Of a stretch of 64,000 nucleotides of DNA, positions 31,731-41,134 are shown piece after piece. Origin of the DNA: Bombyx mori. Lineage: Eukaryota > Arthropoda > Insecta > Lepidoptera > Bombycidae. Under the pieces are notes generated by a model. That model was not told where the DNA came from. It made no database searches and saw nothing but the letters and a program-made list of their open reading frames with translations. Every line of letters begins with the position of its first letter. The stretch's first letter is position 1. Made by a program: the position numbers and the translations under genes. The stretch spans positions 999,501 to 1,063,500 of the forward strand of contig NC_085127.1 in assembly GCF_030269925.1 (NCBI RefSeq), written 5' to 3'.

Positions 31731-31952
31731 TACTGGTGTTAGGACCTCTTGTGAGTCCGCACGGGTAGGTACCACCACTCCGCCTATTTCTGCCGTGAAG
31801 TAGTGATGCGTTTCGGTTTGAAGGGTGGGGTAGCCGTTGTAACTATATTAAGTCCTTGGAACGTATATCTCAAGGTGAGTCGCCCATTTACGTTGTAGAT
31901 GTCTATGGGTTCTTAACACCAGGTGGACTGTGAGCTCGTCCACACATCTACC
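31731..31952 (+). mobile_element. Bm1 SINE, 5'-truncated, + arm of an inverted pair
   Basis: TACTGGTGTTAGGACCTC to GTGAGCTCGTCCACACATCTA, without a normal poly-A; it abuts a Bm1 head in the opposite orientation. Confidence 0.85.
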
Positions 31953-32126
31953 ATTATAATTTTGCGGGTTTGATTTTTATTACACGATGATATTTCTTCA
32001 CCCTGGAAATCATGTTAAGTACGTATTTCGTTAGACAAAATTGGTATCCGCCTGCGGGATTCGAAGACAAGTGCATCGCTCGATATGAATGCACCGGACG
32101 TCTTATCCTTTAGGCCATGATGACTT
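31953..32126 (-). mobile_element. Bm1 SINE head, - arm of an inverted pair
   Basis: TTATAATTTTGCGGGTTTGA, ACACGATGATATTTCTTCACC, CGCCTGCGGGATTCGAAG, TGCACCGGACGTCTTATCC. Only the 5' half of Bm1 is present, joined directly to the body of the + copy; probably one Bm1 rearranged by inversion, or two insertions. Confidence 0.8.
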
Positions 32127-32171
32127 CGAAACATACATAAACTGAAATATCCATAAGTAAGCCTCACTATA

Positions 32172-33478
32172 CATAGTCAGGTCATAAATTCTGTCACATG
32201 TTTAATGTAAAATAATTGAAACAAGTTTATTCATTATGTAACCATTAATATACCAAAATTAACTTAACAAAACATAGATTCTTATGACACTAAAGTTTAT
32301 TCAAAATGGCCTCCGTGATTTTGAATACAGGCCTTCAATCTGCGCGGCCAGTCGTCTATCGCAGCACGAACGAGGTCCATGTCAATATCGGCGGCTGCCT
32401 TAATCAAGGATGTCTTGAGTGACTCCAAATTGGGATGAGGCTTTGAGCACGCCTTTTCCTCTAAGTGTTGCCATATCTTGTAATCTAACGGATTCAAATC
32501 TGGACTGGAGGAGGGCCAGTCTTCGTGCCGGATGAAGTCAATTTCACGCGCCGCCAGCCAGTCTTGTGTGCTCTTCGCTCTATGAGCTGGCGCCGAATCT
32601 TGTTGGAATACCCAGTGCCTGTTATTGAACATGGTATGAGAAACAGGTACCACAAGGTTCGTCAGGACTGTATTTTGATACACAACTGCATTCGTTTTTA
32701 CACCTTTCTCACAAAAATGTACCTCTGTTAAACTCCAATAAGAAACTCCCAACCATACCATGAGCGAGGATGGAAAATGACCTCGTTGGACACGCGGAAT
32801 AAGGTTGCTCGCTTCTTCACTACTGTGTGCGTACACCTTATCATTTTTTTTGTTGTAGCTCTCGTCTACGGTAAAAAATTTTTCATCCGAAAAAAGAATT
32901 TCCCGATATTTTTTTCCCGCGTACCGCTTCAACAAAGCGCGGCATCTCTTCAGTCTCAGGTCCATTAGACGAGCATTCAAACGATGTCCTGTTTTTCTTC
33001 GATATGCCCGAAGCCCTAAGTCTTCATTAACACCCTTTTCACCGTGGTTCTGCTTAACTCCATCTGAAGGGCCCACAGTTTCTGCTTACGTTTGGGATTT
33101 CTTTGAATTCGCGCCTTCACAGCTTTTATCACTGCTGGAGTCCTAACAGACCGAGGGCGACCACTTCTTGACCTGTCATCTGCACTAGAGTCTTCATTGT
33201 ATCGTTTGATGGTACGATAAACGAATCTTTTGGTTGTATTCAAATTTTTCTGTACGTTAAAAATTTGAATTGGCGCGTAACCGCAACGATGCAACGCAAT
33301 AACTGCAACACGGTCTTTTTTAAGCGTCCCCTCCATATTTAAAAATGAGTAAAATTCTAAATGTATACTATTTTTATTTTCATGAACAATTCGAAATTCG
33401 AATTCAATAAACTTTTTTGTTGCCAGCATTCTAAAAGAAAAGTTTTTACTGTGTGACAATACTTATGACCTGACTAGG
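32172..33478 (-). mobile_element. mariner (DD37D, mori type), near-complete
   Basis: 1.31-kb element flanked by TA. Inverted ends CATAGTCAGGTCATAAATTC (left) and CCTAGTCAGGTCATAAGTAT (right, inverted) match over about 28 bp. It carries one transposase gene on the - strand, broken by a frameshift. Both ends being present suggests it could still be mobilised in trans. Confidence 0.92.
32297..33336 (-). pseudogene. mariner transposase, one frameshift
   Basis: Starts MEGTLKKDRVAVIALH at 33336 and ends IQNHGGHFE at 32297-32299, about 345 residues allowing for the break, a usual mariner size. The N-terminal paired-like helix-turn-helix DNA-binding half (GYAPIQIFNVQ, RTIKRYNEDSS, SGRPRSVRT) is in one frame to 33016. 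A single-base loss around 33020-33030 shifts the frame, and the catalytic half follows: first Asp in ILFSDEKFF, second in VFQQDSAPAHRA, third in SPDLNPLDYKIW. Exactly 37 residues separate the second and third Asp, the DD37D signature of the silkworm mori (Bmmar1/Bmmar6) group. All three catalytic Asp codons remain. Enzyme role: TA-targeted cut-and-paste transposition. Confidence 0.92.
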
Positions 33479-33790
33479 TATATTGAAGTAATTGCTATAT
33501 TGAAGTACTGTGCAGTATTTACAAACGCCGACCAAAGGAAGCATCGTCTTCTAAAGACAAAGCCCGCAAATAATCTAATGTTAGAGCAAGGAACTACTTG
33601 TGTTATAGTTGTTGCAAAGTAGGACTACGCGCTGCCCTTAGGAGTGTGAGTGACCGATCTGTATACGCGTCAATGTAGTCTATATGTAGCTAAAGCTGTA
33701 TACTAATCACTCCGTCGGGTACACACACTAACGAAAATGGATATTTACGATTACAACTACAAATAAAGGCCGCGCGCACTCATACTTCGC
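33479..33790. other. Non-coding, nothing recognised
   Basis: No supported feature. Confidence 0.4.
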
Positions 33791-34120
33791 AACGTGACGC
33801 ATTCAGCTCTAACACTAGGAGCAGGCTTAGGGACCCCGGTAACCGTACTCGTCGAATTCGACAAAGAGGTCGACGTACAACCTAATCCATGCATTAGCCC
33901 GCTGAGTTTCTCGCCGGATTTTCCCAGCGGGTCGCGATTCCGATCCGGTAGTAGATTCATTCGCGAAGCAGTTGCTCTTATGTTGTTAGATCTCCTTCGG
34001 AGGCGCTCAGGCAGCTGTTATCAAATCCCACCCCTTCTGGCTGAGCCTTTGCTCGCCCACCTGCCCTGGTGAAACCGGAAAGGCCTCCGGGCCACCAGTA
34101 ATCCTTCAATCATAAACTTT
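33791..34120 (+). mobile_element. LINE-tail family LP-B, full 3' UTR
   Basis: AACGTGACGCATTCAGCTC, AACACTAGGAGCAGGCTTAGG, CCCGCTGAGTTTCTCGCCGG, TAGTAGATTCATTCGCGAAG, CTCCTTCGGAGGCGCTCAGG, CTGGCTGAGCCTTTGCTCGCC, ending CACCAGTAATCCTTCAATC then A/G-rich sequence. The frames at 33757-34072 lie inside it and are not genes. Confidence 0.75.
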
Positions 34121-34978
34121 GCAAGAAAGAAGAAGAAATAAAGAAGAAAGAAATCATATATTCGTTAAGCATAGTGAAAATGAGTTATTACATATAAGTT
34201 AAAAGCAGCGTGCATGTATGCTTTGTCATTATTTGACTTACAACTATAAGAATTTGCACCTCTACTTTGGCCTCGTATTTCGAGAGGGCAGCAGTCGCCT
34301 TGTCCTGTATTTGATCTCCGCTAACTAGTAACACGAGCGGAGCGATAAAAACTCTTTCAACTTAAGGCAAGCTACACGCTTCGTCCATCGCATAGCGCAC
34401 TATTATTTTGCACTTTAGTTGCGAAACGGTTGAGTTTCATAGATTCCGCCGCAATTAACTTTTCTTTTTCGCCGGTCAGGTCAGCGGGATCTTACCTCTG
34501 TTATACAATGTGCGTGTTACGAGTTGTTTTTGGTTTTTTTTTGTTACTAGTTCATGCGTTTTAATAGCCGTGAGCATTCGTGAATACGCATATCATAATT
34601 TTTTGTTTATTAAATAATGATGTTTCGTGTTTTCTAAGCTTGCATGTTAATACTGTCTTCAATATCATATTTCTATGAAGTAAATTATTGGATTTTTTTT
34701 AGTTTTCACGAATTCCCTAATTCTACGAAACACGATCTAAATGCTTATACTCATTCTCAATGACCTCACAAATGACAATAATAGAGACTGTAATCACTGC
34801 TGTTATACGATGAATATCGCAATAGGCAAGTTCAATAAAAACGCTAATAGAATATTGATTAAAAAAACGGTTAGGTTGTTTTAAATCTTGACACAGTGCT
34901 GATACCCGATTCACTTTGAATTTTCAGTGAAATAAGTATTACAGGTTCCGATACGATATCGTACGGTATCACTAAGTG
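34121..34978. other. Non-coding, nothing recognised
   Basis: Includes an AAG-rich strip at 34120-34150 that may be LINE tail. Otherwise no feature. Confidence 0.4.
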
Positions 34979-35093
34979 TAGTGTGCTTAGTGTGATTTTT
35001 TTAACGTTCTCGATCACGTAAAAGTGAACTCCATACAATTTTAATTTAACTTTTACGTGATCGAGAAGTTAAAAACTCACACTAAGTGCACAG
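34979..35093 (+). mobile_element. MITE, CAGTGTGCTTAG family, copy 3 (short, diverged)
   Basis: GTGTGCTTAGTGTGATTTTT...CGATCACGTAAAAGT faces its complement; about 115 bp, almost one long hairpin. Confidence 0.75.
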
Positions 35094-35639
35094 GACGAAT
35101 AAGGTTCTTAAAGTTGTATAAGGTTGTGCTCCGGAGTATTTGCATAAGAGAGTGGAAATTAAAAAACGAAAATAAAAAACAATTCTATTGCCCCGTAAAT
35201 CGCTGGCTCAGAAGTATTGATCAAGGGTATTTTATTTATATTACAATACTTATTAATTTATTATCCTAACATAATAATACTTAGTTCATTCAATGCAAAT
35301 TACTGTTTCACCGTGCTAAAATTAAAACTATGTAGTGGTTACGAAAATCGTTTCGATATCGTCATCTGTAAAATACTTTAGCCACGCAATCCGACCTTTG
35401 TTCACGGTCGCACATTTTTAGAAATAATCAAATTCAGAACACACGCCGCGTCGCAATGTGCAACACGGCACATTATCATGTCAATGTGAAATGTCAAAAC
35501 CTTTCTATTACCTACCGTTGTTGATTGTTTTTGTTTTGTAAATTAATCTTATGAACATAGATTGCAGCTATCGTTTTTCACCACAAGCTAATGACCACTC
35601 AGCACAACACTGGTTGGAAACGTTAGAGATCGGTGGTTG
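35094..35639. other. Non-coding, nothing recognised
   Basis: No supported feature before the LTR element. Confidence 0.4.
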
Positions 35640-35815
35640 TGTGGCTTACGACAAAGGGAAGATCTTCCACCGAGCGGGTGATATTTGCTCGGTAGACCGA
35701 CGGTCCGAATGTTGTTGTTCGGAACTTGTATATATGCGCTTTATCTTGAAAATGTCGTAAGCGAGATTCAGGCATCTGTCAATTATCTTGCGTTGTATGA
35801 TGGCTACCCGCCACA
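35640..35815 (-). repeat. LTR (3' LTR of the miniature element)
   Basis: 176 bp beginning TGTGGCTTACGACAAAGGG and ending GGCTACCCGCCACA; identical to the copy at 36378. Contains TATATA near 35730. Confidence 0.9.
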
Positions 35816-35890
35816 TCACTCCCCTCCGAGATTGGAGGTCGTGTCATTTTTAGTTAGCGTTGTCCGTGCTGAGATTAGCTTACAAGGGCC

Positions 35891-36068
35891 AGTGCTGCTC
35901 GAAGCCTGCGGTGAGTCGAGGCTGAGCTTGAATGCTGCGTGCGTGTCGCCAGTGCTGCTCGAAGTTTTCAGTGAGTCGAAACTGAGCTGAATGCTGCGTG
36001 ATTGTCGCCAATGCTGCTCGAAGTCTGCGGTGAGTCGAGACTGAGCTTGAATGTTGCGTGCGTGTCGT
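35891..36068 (-). repeat. Three tandem units of about 60 bp inside the miniature LTR element
   Basis: Units start at 35891, 35951 and 36010 (GTGCTGCTCGAAG...GTGAGTCGA...CTGAGC). On the - strand they translate into repeats of the SFDSLKTSSSTGDTHAAF kind in different frames, one unit having lost a base. Confidence 0.8.
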
Positions 36069-36377
36069 GCGTAGTCCATGTGATGCAGAGCTGCCACGCC
36101 GGAGATGTGTGACCCCAAGCGTTGATGATCCGGTCGTGGGCTGCGATGAACTGTAGCGGCGTGATGAGGCAGTGAAGTTGCGTGCCGTTGGACCAGGAAG
36201 CGCGGTGAGTCGGCTGCGATGGTCCTGTTGAGGCTGCGATGCTGGCTTGCTGTGGGACGACTGTCAATGACGTGCTTTTATCTGCGAGAATGCGGGGATT
36301 GTGGTAGCCGAAGTTCATGATGCGCTGATGATGAATCAGAAGGTTGCGTGTTCACATCTTGTCGCAGGTCACCAGTT

Positions 36378-36553
36378 TGTGGCTTACGACAAAGGGAAGA
36401 TCTTCCACCGAGCGGGTGATATTTGCTCGGTAGACCGACGGTCCGAATGTTGTTGTTCGGAACTTGTATATATGCGCTTTATCTTGAAAATGTCGTAAGC
36501 GAGATTCAGGCATCTGTCAATTATCTTGCGTTGTATGATGGCTACCCGCCACA
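36378..36553 (-). repeat. LTR (5' LTR of the miniature element)
   Basis: Second 176-bp terminal repeat, identical to 35640-35815; the GTTG duplication follows at 36554. Confidence 0.9.
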
Positions 36554-36859
36554 GTTGAACTTGAAATCACGGTCATCATCGTCGTACCAATTCATATAAT
36601 ATCATCTCCAATAGATATCCAGTGCGGTCAGTTCGCTGCCACCTGCATCCAGCATGACCCAACGGCGAAATCACGGTGACAAGATCCTATGGATGCCAGA
36701 ACTGAGATGAAAGATACTTGCAAATTAACTCGATTCTCATATCGATCGAGATAACGAGACAAGAACGACTTTAGCTAGACCGCTACCGGAGTCAGCTGCC
36801 CGTAGACATCATAAGACACGTCCTTACGGATCCATCAGATCCAATAACTCTTACATTAG
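36554..36859. other. Non-coding, nothing recognised
   Basis: No supported feature. Confidence 0.4.
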
Positions 36860-37188
36860 ATACCTTCAGCTCTAGCACTAGGAGCAGGCTGAGGAACCCC
36901 GGTAACCGTACTCGTCGAACTCGACAAAGAGGTCGACGTGCAACCTAACCCATGCATCAGCTCGCTGAGTTTCTCGCCGGATCTTCTCAGCGGGTCGCGA
37001 TTCTGATGCGGTAGTAGATTCATTCGCGAAGCAATTGCTCTTGAGTTGTTAGGTCTCCTTCGGAGCCGCTCGGGCAGCTGTTAGCAAATCCAACCACTTC
37101 TGGCTGAGCCTTTGCTCGCCCACCTGTTTTGGTGAAACTGGAAAGGCCCCCGGGCCACCAGTAATACTTCAATCATACAAAAAAAACC
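36860..37188 (+). mobile_element. LINE-tail family LP-B, full 3' UTR
   Basis: CTCTAGCACTAGGAGCAGGC, AACCGTACTCGTCGAACTCG, CTCGCTGAGTTTCTCGCCGG, TTCTCAGCGGGTCGCG, CTGGCTGAGCCTTTGCTCGCC, CACCAGTAATACTTCAATC, A-rich end. Confidence 0.75.
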
Positions 37189-37454
37189 ATCATAACACGA
37201 ATACTGCTGACTATTTGAGATATGAGGTCGGAATCTCAGTTAGATACATTCGGTTAATAATAAGAGTTGCATTATCGGGACTAATACATTAACAGACTCC
37301 CGACTCTCATTGAACAATGTCAAGGTTTAAAGTGCAACAATGCTAAAAACTATTTTTATTTACGCGTCTCTATTCGAAGGTCTGCGGTCTAGACATTTAA
37401 ACATACCGAAGTTAACTTGAAGATTCATTTTGTAATGTTCAAGATAATTTTAGA

Positions 37455-37481
37455 TAGAGAGAGAGAGAGAGAGAGAGAGAA
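37455..37481 (+). repeat. (GA)n microsatellite
   Basis: About 26 bp of GA dinucleotide. Confidence 0.9.
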
Positions 37482-37681
37482 AAACAGCATATCACCAAAA
37501 AATAAGTCTCGCTAAAGTATAGGAGACAAAAGCCAACAATTACGCCATTGTCTGTACCGTCTGTCTTTACGTTAATTGATGTCTACGGCCAGTTTGATTA
37601 AAGGTGATCAAATTTGTTAAGCTTTATCTAGCATTAGAAAATAAATGACAAACTATAGCGTATTATGAGCAAGTGCCATAG

Positions 37682-37745
37682 ACACAGCCCATTAAGTTTC
37701 ACGTTGGATCTTTTCAGCGGGTCGCGATTTCGGGAATCGGAATCC
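37682..37745 (+). mobile_element. LINE-tail LP-B scrap
   Basis: CAGCCCATTAAGTTTCACG, TTTTCAGCGGGTCGCGATTTC: only the stem-loop region of an LP-B tail. Confidence 0.5.
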
Positions 37746-37920
37746 TTAGGTACGGGAAAAAATCTGCAAACATGGCGCTAGAAAGAGCGCCAAAAAATCG
37801 AGAGCTCATGAAATATAAAACTCGTCAAATAATAAAGTGTTTAAAGAGGTTCCTATCCTTGCAAATGTTAATTTTCAAAGGCGTACTTGAAGGTTTAATT
37901 TACAGTTATTTAAATTTTTT

Positions 37921-38058
37921 ATTTTTTTATTGCTTAGATTTGTGGACGAGCTCACAGCCCACCTGGTGTTAAGTGGTTACTGGAGCCCATAGACATCCAC
38001 AACGTAAATGCGCCACCTACCTTGAGATATAAATTCTAAGGTCTCAAGTATAGTTTGT
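37921..38058 (-). mobile_element. Bm1 SINE, 5'-truncated
   Basis: Reverse tail: TTATTGCTTAGATTTGTGGACG to AAATTCTAAGGTCTCAAG. Confidence 0.87.
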
Positions 38059-38479
38059 TTGTAAATCGTGTAATTGGTTACTCCAACAAGCTGTGTCAAA
38101 ATACGATCTAAAATTCGAAGCGAGCGTTACTAACGATTCGACAAACAACATTCTATTTGTTTAAGATATTGTTGTATCTCGGGAATTTGTATAATGTTTT
38201 CGTACACAAAAGCGGCCTGAAGATCTCACTTGACTCGTATCGGCCATTTATTTATTGAATAATAGTATTCTCTCGTGACCCGGACAAGGATGCATAAATT
38301 AGGTAATCCGGAAGTTTTTGTCAGACTTTTTTTTTTAAACACTTATCCTCCAAAGAGTGTTACAATATCCGTAAAGTTTAAAGTAATTGCGAGCGCTGAA
38401 GAATAGTAGAGGATAGAGGAATAACATAAAATATTTTCGAAGGCCGAAGTCAGCGTCTCAAAACTCTAGGAGGTTCCAT

Positions 38480-38830
38480 ATTTTTTTTCCTATCTATGCT
38501 GATAACCTTGAGAGGGTATTTCGGCTTTACCTTAGCGTGTAGCCAGAGGTGTTGTTAACACTGGCCCTAGCAAGAGCCGTGCTTCGCAGAATCTACCACC
38601 GGATCGGAAACGCGACCCACTGAGAAGATCCGGCGAGAAACTCAGTGGGCTGTGTCTATGGGTTAATTTACTCGCCAAGCGCTTCGTTGCAAGCGACGGG
38701 CTCGGGGAGGACGGTGACCGGTGCTTAAGGTACTTAAAAGCACCGTTAATGGGTCGGGAGAATCCGTAATGACGTATTTAGGGCGATATCGACTGTTTAC
38801 CATTCGGTCCACGGGATCGGCTATGGAGGT
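38480..38830 (-). mobile_element. LINE-tail family LP-A, long copy
   Basis: T run, CCTATCTATGCTGATAACC, CTAGCAAGAGCCGTGCTTCG, CCCACTGAGAAGATCCGGCG with AACTCAGTGGG, GACGGTGACCGGTGC, AAAAGCACCGTTAATGGG, TTTACCATTCGGTCC. Confidence 0.78.
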
Positions 38831-39081
38831 TTCATGAAGTGCTTTTCAACACGCTTTTACGGGTTAAGCTTGACCTGTGTCTACACAACCGAATCTTGCG
38901 ACGTAATTTTCACTAACTTCAAGACGCATGATTGACTTGACATTTTGTATACGCGAGAAGGATTGATGATATTAAAATAATATTATTACTTTCGCCCAAA
39001 AGACAAAGATTGCCAGAATAAAACCTCATTTTAAGTGTTTGTTTGATTTAATTATACGGCGTTTTAATATATTTTATATTT
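38831..39081. other. Non-coding, nothing recognised
   Basis: No supported feature. Confidence 0.35.
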
Positions 39082-39462
39082 TAATATTATAAAGAGGAAA
39101 GATTTGTTTGTTTGTTTGTTTCGAATAGGCTCCGAAACTACTGGACCGATTTGAAAAATTCTTTTTCCATTAGAAGCCGACATTGTCCCTGATGAACATA
39201 GGCTACTTTTTTTATTTTATTTTTTATTTTTTTTGGTTTCATGTGTGTTTTAATGTTTCCGAAGCGATTAATATTATAAAGAGGAAAGATTTGTTTGTTT
39301 GTTTCGAATAGGCTCCGAAACTACTGGACCGATTTGAAAAATTCTTTTTCCATTAGAAGCCGACATTGTCCCTGATGAACATAGGCTACTTTTTTTATTT
39401 TATTTTTTTTGGTTTCATGTGTGTTTTAATGTTTCCGAAGCGAAGCGAGGGCGGGTTGCTAG
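39082..39462 (+). mobile_element. Helitron fragment as a head-to-tail dimer
   Basis: Two nearly identical units, 39082-39267 and 39268-39462, each TTAATATTATAAAGAGGAAAG, GGCTCCGAAACTACTGGACCG, CATTAGAAGCCGACATTGTC, GTGTTTTAATGTTTCCGAAGCGA. Only the second reaches the Helitron-type 3' end GGCGGGTTGCTAG before T. The units differ mainly in TTTG and T-run length. Confidence 0.78.
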
Positions 39463-39660
39463 TTTTAATATATTATGAAGGGTAGGGTCTGTTGTATAGA
39501 TGTATCGTTGCTCTGAATTGAATCATTCATTAATTTGATTCAGTACGATGGTAACAACACTTCTCCCGGCTTAATACCTTGATACAGGAAAATAAACCTG
39601 ATACTTTTAATGTTTGTGTAATGTAATAAAAATTCATCTTTTTACTGGTCATCATCAAAT

Positions 39661-39900
39661 TTTACTGGTGGTAGGACCTCCTGTGAGTCCGCACGGGTAG
39701 GTACCACCATCCTGCCTATTTCTGTCGTGAAGCAGTAATGCGTTTCGGTTTGAAGGGTGGGGCAGCCGTTGTAACTATATTGAGACCTTAGAACTTATAT
39801 CTCAAGTTGCATTTACGTTGTAGATGTCTATGGGCTCCAGCAATCACTTAACATCAGTTGGGCTGTAAAATCGTCCACCCATCTAACCAATAAAAAAAAA
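39661..39900 (+). mobile_element. Bm1 SINE, 5'-truncated
   Basis: TTACTGGTGGTAGGACCTCC to ATCTAACCAATAAAAAAAA; a small deletion lies at CTCAAGTTGCATTTACG. Confidence 0.9.
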
Positions 39901-40362
39901 CTGCTGTACATTCTTGATCTAATAATATGCTAATAGCAATGATCTTTATTTAACTGAACTTTATTTAAAATTCAAATGTTTTAACCGAGAAACATTAAAT
40001 AAATTAAATAAAATAAAATAAAAACAATATATTGAATTTTACGTTAAAAATTCTAAGCAAATTTATTTTAATACATTTTTGTGCAAAATAGTGCCGTTCA
40101 AAATTGAATTTTACGTAAAGCTAAATTAAGTACAAATCGGTGATGATATTGCGAAGTGTACTTTTCAAGACTGGAGCTTCGAAATATAAATAAAAGTAAC
40201 AAAGTTATGTTTGTAAAATAACGTGTATGGATGCTATAATGCGCTATAAACTTCGAGAGAGCAATTAAATAAATTTAGATACGGCTCGGCTTTGTAATAT
40301 ATAGGGTGTTGTTTTTGTTTTCAAAGAAAATGCGTATCTGTATATACATATGTCTCCGAACA
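39901..40362. other. Non-coding, nothing recognised
   Basis: AT-rich, no supported feature. Confidence 0.4.
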
Positions 40363-40575
40363 CCTTTTTTTATTGCACTGGTGGTTGGATAAGCTCATAG
40401 CCCACCTGGTGTTAAGTGGTGCCCATAGACATCTACAACGTAAATGCGCCACCCACCTTGAGATATAAGTTCTAAGGTCTCAAGTATAGTTACAACGGCT
40501 GCCCCACCTTTCGAACCGAAACGCATTACTGCTTCACGGTAGAAATAGGCAGGGTGGTGGTACCTACCCGCGTGG
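40363..40575 (-). mobile_element. Bm1 SINE, 5'-truncated, abutting a LINE
   Basis: Reverse Bm1 (GCCCACCTGGTGTTAAGTGG to GGTACCTACCCGCGTGGAC) that ends where the LINE fragment at 40576 begins. Confidence 0.87.
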
Positions 40576-40858
40576 ACTTTCCATGTTCCATGGGGAGTGC
40601 TCTGAGGAATTGTTTGAGATGATACCGTCATCTCGTTTTTACCATCGCACCGCCCACAACTGCAGTAGAGTTCATCCATACTACATGGCGGCACTGCGGT
40701 CATTCATAGTGCGTTTCCAGAGATCTTTTTTGCCAAGTACTATCCGGCTATGGAATGAGCTCCCCTCCACGGTGTTTCCCGAGCGCTATGACCTGTCATT
40801 CTTCAAACGAGGTAGCCGTGGGCTCTTCTGCCTACAAGGGCAATAAAAAAAAAACACA
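40576..40858 (+). mobile_element. Jockey/CR1-like LINE 3' end with ORF2 C-terminus
   Basis: Frame 40583-40846 reads MFHGECSEELFEMIPSSRFY, then RTAHNCSRVHPYYM, VRFQRSFLPSTIRLWNELPS and FPERYDLSFFKRG. This RSF-P-TIRLWN-LP-VFP form is the standard C-terminus of insect LINE reverse transcriptase ORF2. The 3' UTR is largely deleted here, leaving GCCTACAAGGGCAATAAAAAA. 5'-truncated. Confidence 0.8.
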
Positions 40859-40892
40859 CCTCGCTCAGAAATATCAGTTATATAGTTTAAGG

Positions 40893-41126
40893 CAGGGGTG
40901 GGCAAAAGCCGGCCCGCGGGCCGGATCCGGCCCTTTTGCTAATTTTATCCGGCCCGTTGAAAAATTCCGCACATAAATTTTTTTAAACTCTTTTATGAGA
41001 TTTTGTTGACATCAGCATTAAAAAAGCATATGCGGTAAAAAAGCATATGCGGTATAGTCCTCCGGCCCGGGAGACATTTTGAAAATTTCAATTTGGCCCG
41101 CGCTTTAAAGTATTTGCCCACCCCTG
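40893..41126 (+). mobile_element. hAT-type MITE with perfect 8-bp target duplication
   Basis: CAGGGGTGGGCAAAAGCCGG at the left and TATTTGCCCACCCCTG at the right form hAT-style inverted ends. GTTTAAGG occurs directly on both sides (40885-40892 and 41127-41134), the 8-bp duplication of hAT insertion. 234 bp, GC-rich GGCCCGCGGGCCGGATCC near the left end, and a 17-bp tandem pair AAAAAAGCATATGCGGT in the middle. No ORF. Confidence 0.93.
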
Positions 41127-41134
41127 GTTTAAGG

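Larger units (their letters stand above)
35640..36553 (-). mobile_element. Miniature LTR retrotransposon (TRIM-like), very young
   Basis: 914-bp element: two 176-bp direct terminal repeats (35640-35815 and 36378-36553) that I read as identical base for base, each TGTGGC...GCCACA, flanked by the 4-bp duplication GTTG. Reading leftward, TGGTGACC (36364-36371 region) right inside the right LTR is a primer-binding-site candidate, and the purine run GGAGGGGAGTGA beside the left LTR is a polypurine tract, so the element is on the - strand. The 562-bp interior has only short Ser/Thr/Asp-rich frames and a 3x 60-bp tandem repeat; no gag, protease, RT or integrase. Confidence 0.88.

Noticed and set aside
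33794..34072. 92-residue + frame and the - frame at 33757
   Set aside because: Lie inside an LP-B LINE tail that recurs elsewhere with different frames.
35551..36498. Repeated peptide frame ending RFILKMS
   Set aside because: Both copies are translations of the LTR itself.
35639..36554. CRISPR-like or satellite explanation for the direct repeats
   Set aside because: Only two long repeats with TG...CA ends, target duplication, and priming signals fit an LTR element.
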